Assembly (NCBI GenBank): GCA_945787655.1
Contig: CALZIJ010000007.1
Span: forward strand, 1-47,379
DNA length: 47,379 bases
Direction: 5' to 3'
Origin: Nitrospiria bacterium
GTDB lineage: Bacteria > Nitrospirota > Nitrospiria > SBBL01 > JAADHI01
The position numbers and the translations under genes were made by a program. Shown in pieces: positions 42,810 through 47,379 of the stretch. The stretch's first letter is position 1, and every line of letters starts with the position of its first letter. The notes beneath the pieces were generated by a model that did not search any database, was not told the origin of the DNA, and saw only the letters and a program-made list of their open reading frames with translations.

Positions 42810-45800
42810 TTATGTCGTAAGCCGCTTGTAAATCCTCGGCAAGCGTGCCGGAAGGGTTTCCACCTGATCGATCACCATGTAGGCCACATCACCATACATC
42901 CCTTTTAAATATGTCTCCCCTTCCCGGTCTACTGTAATACAATAGGGATGAATGCCCATATTTTTGGCCTCCTGTAACGCCGCCTTGGTATCCGCAGCGG
43001 CATAGGAGCCGCGGTATCCATCATCCAGCGGCTTACCATCACTCATAAGAACAAGTATTCGGGTTTTGCAGGCTTGTGCGGACAATTTTGTAACCGCATG
43101 CCGAATGGCCGCACCATCCCGGTTTTGAATCGACGGGGTCATTTGACCAATTCTTCGATCAATTGTATGCCTATAATTTTCATCAAATTCTTTTAAAACA
43201 GAAAAATCAACAGCATCTTTTCCACGGCCGGAAAAACCGTAAATTGCAAAAGCATCCCCAATCGCATCAACTGCCCGGGACATGAGTACCAATGCTTCTT
43301 TTTCAACCTGTAGAATACTCTTTTCTCGATTGGGAAGCAGCTGCTGAGTTGACCCGCTCATATCCACTAAAAAGGCCACTGCAACACTCCGGTCTTTTTT
43401 TTGATGCGCAATGTATATGCGGTTTGAAGGGGTCATGCCGGACTTCATCTCCACCCGCGAAGCCAGGAGCGCATCCAAATCCAGGTCATCCCCATCCGGA
43501 GCCCCCTTAATCCGTTTGAACCCTTCAGGACGCAAGAGCTGAAAGGCAGAGGTGATGGAATGAATCATGCCGTGGTATTCGTTTAAAATATCCTGAACGG
43601 TTTCACTCTCCCCTTCCGCCGCGATAGACTCAACGACACGGCACCATCTAGGTAAATATTGATCCTCCTCACAATGCCACTCATCATAATAAAAGGTGCG
43701 CTTTTTCTCGCGATTTCCCTGATCCGGCTTCTCCGGGATCAAACGGTCCGCCAAGGGTTGGACTTGATCGGCAGGATCACTCTCCCGAATGCTTTTAAAA
43801 GTCACCTCCCCGTCTTCAACGGATTTTGACAGGGCAGCCGCCGCCGCTTCACTCGACAAATCCAGTCCGGCCGTCTTCAATTTTTCAATCAGTGCATCCG
43901 TATATTGCTGCTTGATGGCTTGAGTTTCTTCCACACGTTTGGGGTCGAGCATGCCCCGGGTTGAAGGCCGAAGCGCTCCGGAGTCCTCTCCCTTGCCCTC
44001 TGCCCGAATCCCTTCTTCTTCAAAAGCCTCCATCGGCCCGGTCATATCCTCCGGATGTTCTTCTCCCTCATAAAGATATTCAAAGGCGGTCGCGGCAACC
44101 TGCATTGACGTTGCGACCGTTGCCGACGGGTCATTCACAGCACCCAAAATTTCACAAAGATCAAACACTATTTTTTGAAGTGTATTGGGAATCTCTTCCT
44201 TCGTTTTTCCAGAGATGGAAATTTGAAGCAGCAATTCCAGCACCACCCCGCGAGGGCTTAAGCCAACAAGAGAGGGACGGCGATCCAAATCATGCACACG
44301 CATTCGGTTCATGGCCTGACGAAGCCCCGGGTATTCCCGTCGAAGCGCCGCTTCGACCCGTGCCCCCTCTGCAATTTCAAACAAACTGGAAATCAATGCC
44401 GGTTCGGGAACAAGAGAAAAGAATGACGTCAAGCTCGAAAACCCGCCCCTTTTTTTATATTTAATTTGCAGTGATTCGATCAAATCCACCGTTTCGTTGA
44501 TCTTTGGGAAAAAGGAATTGTACTCCAGGTAACCCGCCTGAAAAGCCGTCGCGACTTTGTACCATTCAAAATTGAGCGAATCCTGGGCAAAGTAGCGGAT
44601 GTGTGCCGGCAAAAAAATCGTTTCTCCATCCGTGGTCGGCGCATCGGGATATTTTGAGGCACTCTCTTCTGGCTCCGAGGACGGCTCATCCCCGGTTATT
44701 CTTTGAGATGTCGGTTTAATGGCCACGGGTTTACCGGAAAGCGCCTCTGCAAAAATCTTCAGGGTTTTTGAAATTGACACAAGAGAAACACCGCCCCGCA
44801 TCCGCTCCATCACATCGTAGCCCGCACGGCCCTTTAACTCAAAATACCCCTTTGCAGAGGACCCTTTTTTGAGCAGGCCAATGCCTTCATCCACCCAGGC
44901 AGGAAACTGATCCGCAATTTCTTTCAATGCTTTTATAATATTAGGCCCGTTCAAAAACAGGCTGCTCGCCAAGGCGGCATCGTATTTTGCAATTTCTATC
45001 GCTTTGACCATCAAAACGTTTTGCAAGCCGAGCACTTGAAAAGGGGGTAATACATTAATGGAATCAATAAACAATTGCCCGGCCAGTAACGGGTTTTGCC
45101 ACGAGACTTCTTCGACCAGGTCAAGTAACTGCTCCTTTTCCGCATCGGACACCAGCTTTGAAAAAATTTCGGGGCTGTGCCGCATAAAAAGCAGTGTGGG
45201 CAACAGTTTCTCCGTCGCGAGGTTTTGCCCGACATCGATCCATTTTGGCACAAGGGACATCGGGAAATGTGGCAAAAGGTCGGGCGTAATGCGGAAATAT
45301 TCAATCGCAAGCGTATAATCTTCCCGACACAGCATGCGGCCGGTTTCTACCCACTGCGAAAAACCGGCACCATTCAAGGTGGTGTTGGCCAGAAGTGACG
45401 GCGCCTGGCGGTAATATTCCACAGCCAGGTTGAAATTCTCCTCCGCAATAGACAAACCCAGCTCGATAAACCGCTGTCGCTGTGCGCTTGAAGATATTTG
45501 AGAGAAAATACGCGGGCCTTCCTTGAAAAAGCGGATGCCGGAGGCTGCGGATTCCTGGCTAATTTTAATGCCCAGGCCAACCCAAGCCATCAATTCATCA
45601 ACAGAAATTGCCTGTAATACGTCCGCCACCACCTGAAAATACGCGGCTGCCGCCTTTTTAGAATAGTCGGAAAGGATCAGGCCAACATTGAGGGCAACAG
45701 GCCGGACGCCCGTTTCGACCCGTTCAAATGCCGACACAATGTCTTCGATTTCATCGGTATCCAGCGTGGGCTCAAATAAGGACCGGAGGGTATCAGAGGG

Positions 45801-45815
45801 AGATGGGGCGCTCAT
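42810..45815 (-). CDS. cbbO: CbbO/NorD-like VWA-domain protein
   Basis: A 1001-residue protein. The C-terminal VWA domain (about residues 800-995) has MIDAS motifs D-x-S-G-S ([11 protein letters not shown]), a Thr/Asp-containing loop ([10 protein letters not shown]) and MSDGKP. The N-terminal ~300 residues consist of about six degenerate helical repeats of 38-42 residues (e.g. [51 protein letters not shown]). The middle contains acidic segments. CbbO acts with CbbQ as an activator that removes inhibitors from RuBisCO; the related NorD works on nitric-oxide reductase. This copy is longer than most CbbO (about 750-800). No RuBisCO or nor genes are in the window. ATGA overlap with cbbQ. Confidence 0.85.
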   Translation of the reverse strand: MSAPSPSDTLRSLFEPTLDTDEIEDIVSAFERVETGVRPVALNVGLILSDYSKKAAAAYFQVVADVLQAISVDELMAWVGLGIKISQESAASGIRFFKEGPRIFSQISSSAQRQRFIELGLSIAEENFNLAVEYYRQAPSLLANTTLNGAGFSQWVETGRMLCREDYTLAIEYFRITPDLLPHFPMSLVPKWIDVGQNLATEKLLPTLLFMRHSPEIFSKLVSDAEKEQLLDLVEEVSWQNPLLAGQLFIDSINVLPPFQVLGLQNVLMVKAIEIAKYDAALASSLFLNGPNIIKALKEIADQFPAWVDEGIGLLKKGSSAKGYFELKGRAGYDVMERMRGGVSLVSISKTLKIFAEALSGKPVAIKPTSQRITGDEPSSEPEESASKYPDAPTTDGETIFLPAHIRYFAQDSLNFEWYKVATAFQAGYLEYNSFFPKINETVDLIESLQIKYKKRGGFSSLTSFFSLVPEPALISSLFEIAEGARVEAALRREYPGLRQAMNRMRVHDLDRRPSLVGLSPRGVVLELLLQISISGKTKEEIPNTLQKIVFDLCEILGAVNDPSATVATSMQVAATAFEYLYEGEEHPEDMTGPMEAFEEEGIRAEGKGEDSGALRPSTRGMLDPKRVEETQAIKQQYTDALIEKLKTAGLDLSSEAAAAALSKSVEDGEVTFKSIRESDPADQVQPLADRLIPEKPDQGNREKKRTFYYDEWHCEEDQYLPRWCRVVESIAAEGESETVQDILNEYHGMIHSITSAFQLLRPEGFKRIKGAPDGDDLDLDALLASRVEMKSGMTPSNRIYIAHQKKDRSVAVAFLVDMSGSTQQLLPNREKSILQVEKEALVLMSRAVDAIGDAFAIYGFSGRGKDAVDFSVLKEFDENYRHTIDRRIGQMTPSIQNRDGAAIRHAVTKLSAQACKTRILVLMSDGKPLDDGYRGSYAAADTKAALQEAKNMGIHPYCITVDREGETYLKGMYGDVAYMVIDQVETLPARLPRIYKRLTT

Positions 45816-46624
45816 TCAAAAAAACTCTGCGTAATTTCAATCAAGCTGCGGCGCATTTCAGAATCGTCTGTTAATGCATCGGCGATGGTCGCCTGGCAAG
45901 CCAAATGAATGGGAATGCCTTTACCGATCAGTTGGCCTGCATAAATCAAAAGCCGGGTGCTGATCCCTTCTTCAAGGCCATGGTTTTTCAGGTTTCGGAC
46001 CTTTTGACCGATCGACACCAGCCGGCCAGCGGTTTCCCGGTCGATTCCGGCTTCTCGAGACACAATTTCAATCTCGAGGTCACGGGAAGGATAATTAAAA
46101 TCCACTGCAATAAACCGCTGACGGGTGCTTTGCTTCAGGTCTTTCAGCAAGGATTGATAACCGGGATTGTAGGATATGACGATCATGAAATCGTCTGAAG
46201 CCGGAATCACTTCTCCTTTTTTTTCTATGGGCAATATCCGCCGGTCATCAGTGAGCGGATGAATCACGACAGTGGTGTCTTTTCTGGCCTCAACCACCTC
46301 ATCGAGATAGCAGATCGCCCCGTACCTTACAGCAAGCGTAAGCGGGCCGTCGGACCAAATGGTTTCATCCCCTTTGAGTAAGTAACGCCCGACCAAATCG
46401 GAAGCGGTGAGATCTTCATGGCAGGCCACAGTAATCAATGGTCTTTTCAGTTGGTACGCCATGTGGGCCACAAAACGGCTTTTACCGCATCCCGTTGGCC
46501 CTTTCAACAACAAAGGCCGCTTTGAATCATAGGCCGCTTTAAAAAGGGCAACTTCCTCTCCAACAGGTTGATAAAACGGCTCTTTATCCAGATAAAATGA
46601 AGCCATGCTTGACTGCTGATCCAT
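45812..46624 (-). CDS. cbbQ: CbbQ/NorQ-type MoxR-family AAA+ ATPase
   Basis: A 270-residue AAA+ ATPase. Walker A is [13 protein letters not shown], Walker B is [15 protein letters not shown], followed by [15 protein letters not shown]; sensor 1 is [12 protein letters not shown], and the arginine finger is in TRQRF. The CbbQ C-terminal part includes the [16 protein letters not shown] segment. The start is ATG 46624, behind AAAGGAG at 6 nt; an ATG eleven codons upstream lacks this. It uses ATP to remodel a client protein recruited by the VWA partner. The promoter at 46677-46705 drives the operon. Confidence 0.9.
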   Translation of the reverse strand: MDQQSSMASFYLDKEPFYQPVGEEVALFKAAYDSKRPLLLKGPTGCGKSRFVAHMAYQLKRPLITVACHEDLTASDLVGRYLLKGDETIWSDGPLTLAVRYGAICYLDEVVEARKDTTVVIHPLTDDRRILPIEKKGEVIPASDDFMIVISYNPGYQSLLKDLKQSTRQRFIAVDFNYPSRDLEIEIVSREAGIDRETAGRLVSIGQKVRNLKNHGLEEGISTRLLIYAGQLIGKGIPIHLACQATIADALTDDSEMRRSLIEITQSFFE

Positions 46625-46676
46625 CAAAACTCCTTTATTAAATTCAAAATGATTCAAACATCAAAGAATGCGCCGG

Positions 46677-46705
46677 ATTATACCCCGTCCGATGGGATAA
46701 AACAA
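46677..46705 (-). promoter_or_regulatory. Sigma-70 promoter of cbbQ
   Basis: Minus-strand TTGTTT (46700-46705), 17-nt spacer and perfect TATAAT (46677-46682). Transcription should start near 46670. Just upstream of the -35 is the 6-bp inverted repeat CGAATC-CT-GATTCG (46713-46726), a possible operator. Confidence 0.65.
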
Positions 46706-46760
46706 TTCCAGACGAATCCTGATTCGGGGCCATATATTGACACAGACTCCATTTCAATGC

Positions 46761-46790
46761 TTTAAATCCGAATAATAGCTGTGGTATACT
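46761..46790 (+). promoter_or_regulatory. Putative promoter of tRNA-His
   Basis: TTTAAA (46761-46766), 18-nt spacer and TATACT (46785-46790, one mismatch). The tRNA begins 21 bases after the -10. A stray TTGACA at 46738 has no matching -10 and is probably not part of it. Confidence 0.5.
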
Positions 46791-46810
46791 GCACCCAAAT
46801 TGAAATTGGT

Positions 46811-46886
46811 GGTGAGTGTAGCTCAATGGTAGAGCACTGGTCTGTGGCTCCAGTGGTTGAGGGTTCGATTCCCTTCATTCACCCCA
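46811..46886 (+). tRNA. tRNA-His(GTG)
   Basis: 76 nt including the extra 5' G (-1) typical of tRNA-His, opposite discriminator C73, and an encoded CCA. The acceptor GTGAGTG pairs with CATTCAC (one G-U). The anticodon loop CTGTGGC gives GTG, and the T loop is GTTCGATTC. The bottom pair of the anticodon stem is a U-U mismatch. Confidence 0.96.
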
Positions 46887-46953
46887 GTAATATTCGGGTG
46901 TACGGAGTTCTTCCGTCAAAAAGACCCTCAAAATCATGTTATCGAGGTTATTT

Positions 46954-47280
46954 ATGTCAGAAAAAAAAATAAACAAAAAAACAAGCGCGTTACTTGCCCT
47001 GGAAGCAAAAATGATTGAAAAAGAGCAAGAAATCTACAGTCTTGAAACCTATATCCCTGACATGTTTTCTGAAATAGAAGAGGTGCTTGCGACTGAACAA
47101 CCGGAGCGTCTTTTGGATGAAGTCGAGTTAAAAACCTTTCAAACACTGATTCATGAACACACCGGTGGTGAACGCAGAAAAAACCGTGACCGTCGTTCAG
47201 ACGATAATCAAGCATCAAAAGAAAATCGGCGAAATTCGGACCGCAGATGGCTGGGGAAACCCCGAAACTCAAGCGATTAA
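46954..47280 (+). CDS. Small charged protein of unknown function
   Basis: A 108-residue protein, unrecognised. The N-terminal half is a predicted helix (SALLALEAKMIEKEQEIYSLE). The C-terminal third is strongly basic with a repeated RR motif (GGERRKNRDRRSDD, ENRRNSDRRW), reminiscent of nucleic-acid- or membrane-binding tails and of the E-R-R-x4-D-R-R pattern found near PilZ-type proteins. An ATG at 46954 follows GAGG by 6 nt and is preferred to one six codons upstream. It lies 67 bp after tRNA-His, with a tRNA-Arg 62 bp downstream. Confidence 0.65.
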   Translation: MSEKKINKKTSALLALEAKMIEKEQEIYSLETYIPDMFSEIEEVLATEQPERLLDEVELKTFQTLIHEHTGGERRKNRDRRSDDNQASKENRRNSDRRWLGKPRNSSD

Positions 47281-47342
47281 GGTCTTCTTAGCCCAAATAT
47301 TACGGGGACACCTTCCTGGAAATTCACAGACGATCCATTCTT

Positions 47343-47379
47343 GCGCCCATAGCTCAGCTGGATAGAGCACTTGGCTTCG
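47343..47379 (+). tRNA. tRNA-Arg(TCG), 5' part, cut by window end
   Basis: The first 36 canonical positions of a tRNA: acceptor GCGCCCA, D arm GCTC-AGCTGGATA-GAGC, anticodon arm CTTGG, loop C-T then TCG, which is the anticodon itself at the last base of the window. TCG reads the CGA codon (arginine). The 3' part lies outside the window. Confidence 0.85.

Noticed and set aside
46738-46743. TTGACA upstream of tRNA-His as the -35
   Set aside because: Nothing resembling a -10 at 16-18 bases; TTTAAA/TATACT further on fits better.
1-47379. CRISPR arrays, insertion sequences, integrases, toxin-antitoxin pairs
   Set aside because: No regularly spaced repeats, transposase or integrase motifs, or short paired toxin-antitoxin genes could be found by reading.

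Overview
The window reads as one contiguous piece of chromosome from a Gram-negative bacterium of moderate GC content. Supporting genes are a class IVa type IV pilin, TatA, a MurJ-type flippase, the short bacterial SRP RNA and tRNA genes with encoded CCA ends. HisZ, a sigma-54 pilin promoter, a FecR/LysM-CHASE2 signalling pair and a CbbQ/CbbO ATPase pair fit a Nitrospirota-, Nitrospinota- or deltaproteobacteria-like lineage. I cannot fix the phylum from sequence alone. No integrase, transposase, CRISPR array or prophage module was seen. The window starts in a broken biotin synthase gene and ends at the anticodon of a tRNA-Arg.

Region 1 (about 0.6-18 kb, all on the minus strand) is a long, tightly packed envelope-glycan operon. 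Read in transcription order it holds a TPR-tailed GT-C protein glycosyltransferase, a dolichol-phosphate-sugar-synthase-like GT2, a GT4, an AsnB-type amidotransferase, a second GT4, a MurJ/Wzx-like flippase, a methyltransferase, a third GT4, a second methyltransferase and a second AsnB. It then runs without a break into an ABC-2 transporter module (TPR membrane protein, ATPase, an interposed third methyltransferase, permease, TPR membrane protein, small membrane protein). Just upstream lies a two-gene type IV pilin locus. pilA has a correctly spaced sigma-54 promoter with repeats upstream, and it is separated from the glycan operon only by a 46-bp perfect palindrome that should act as a terminator. 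The layout suggests that glycosylation of pilin or another surface protein is transcriptionally tied to pilin expression. This is inference.

Region 2 (19-27 kb, minus) holds a large TPR protein, tatA behind a consensus sigma-70 promoter, dnaB (with an unusual four-cysteine insert), hisZ, serA and a class V aminotransferase. The last two form a serine-biosynthesis pair with an inverted repeat in the promoter/leader.

Region 3 (27.3-31.5 kb, plus) is the conserved housekeeping run fxsA, tadA, tRNA-Ser(CGA), tRNA-Ser(GGA), SRP RNA, dnaX, ybaB, recR. Region 4 (31.5-39 kb, minus) has pyrE, a CHASE2-PAS-GGDEF-EAL regulator with its FecR/LysM partner, and yebC-ruvC-ruvA.

Region 5 (39-41 kb) is a small divergent pair of exported-protein genes, each interrupted by a one-base frameshift. 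Region 6 (41-46.7 kb, minus) is cbbQ-cbbO, an unrecognised 144-residue protein and der. Region 7 (46.8 kb to the end, plus) has tRNA-His, a short charged protein and the start of tRNA-Arg. The most interesting points are the pilin/glycan arrangement, the TMTC-like GT-C/TPR protein, the CbbQ/CbbO pair with an unknown companion, and the two broken exported-protein genes.
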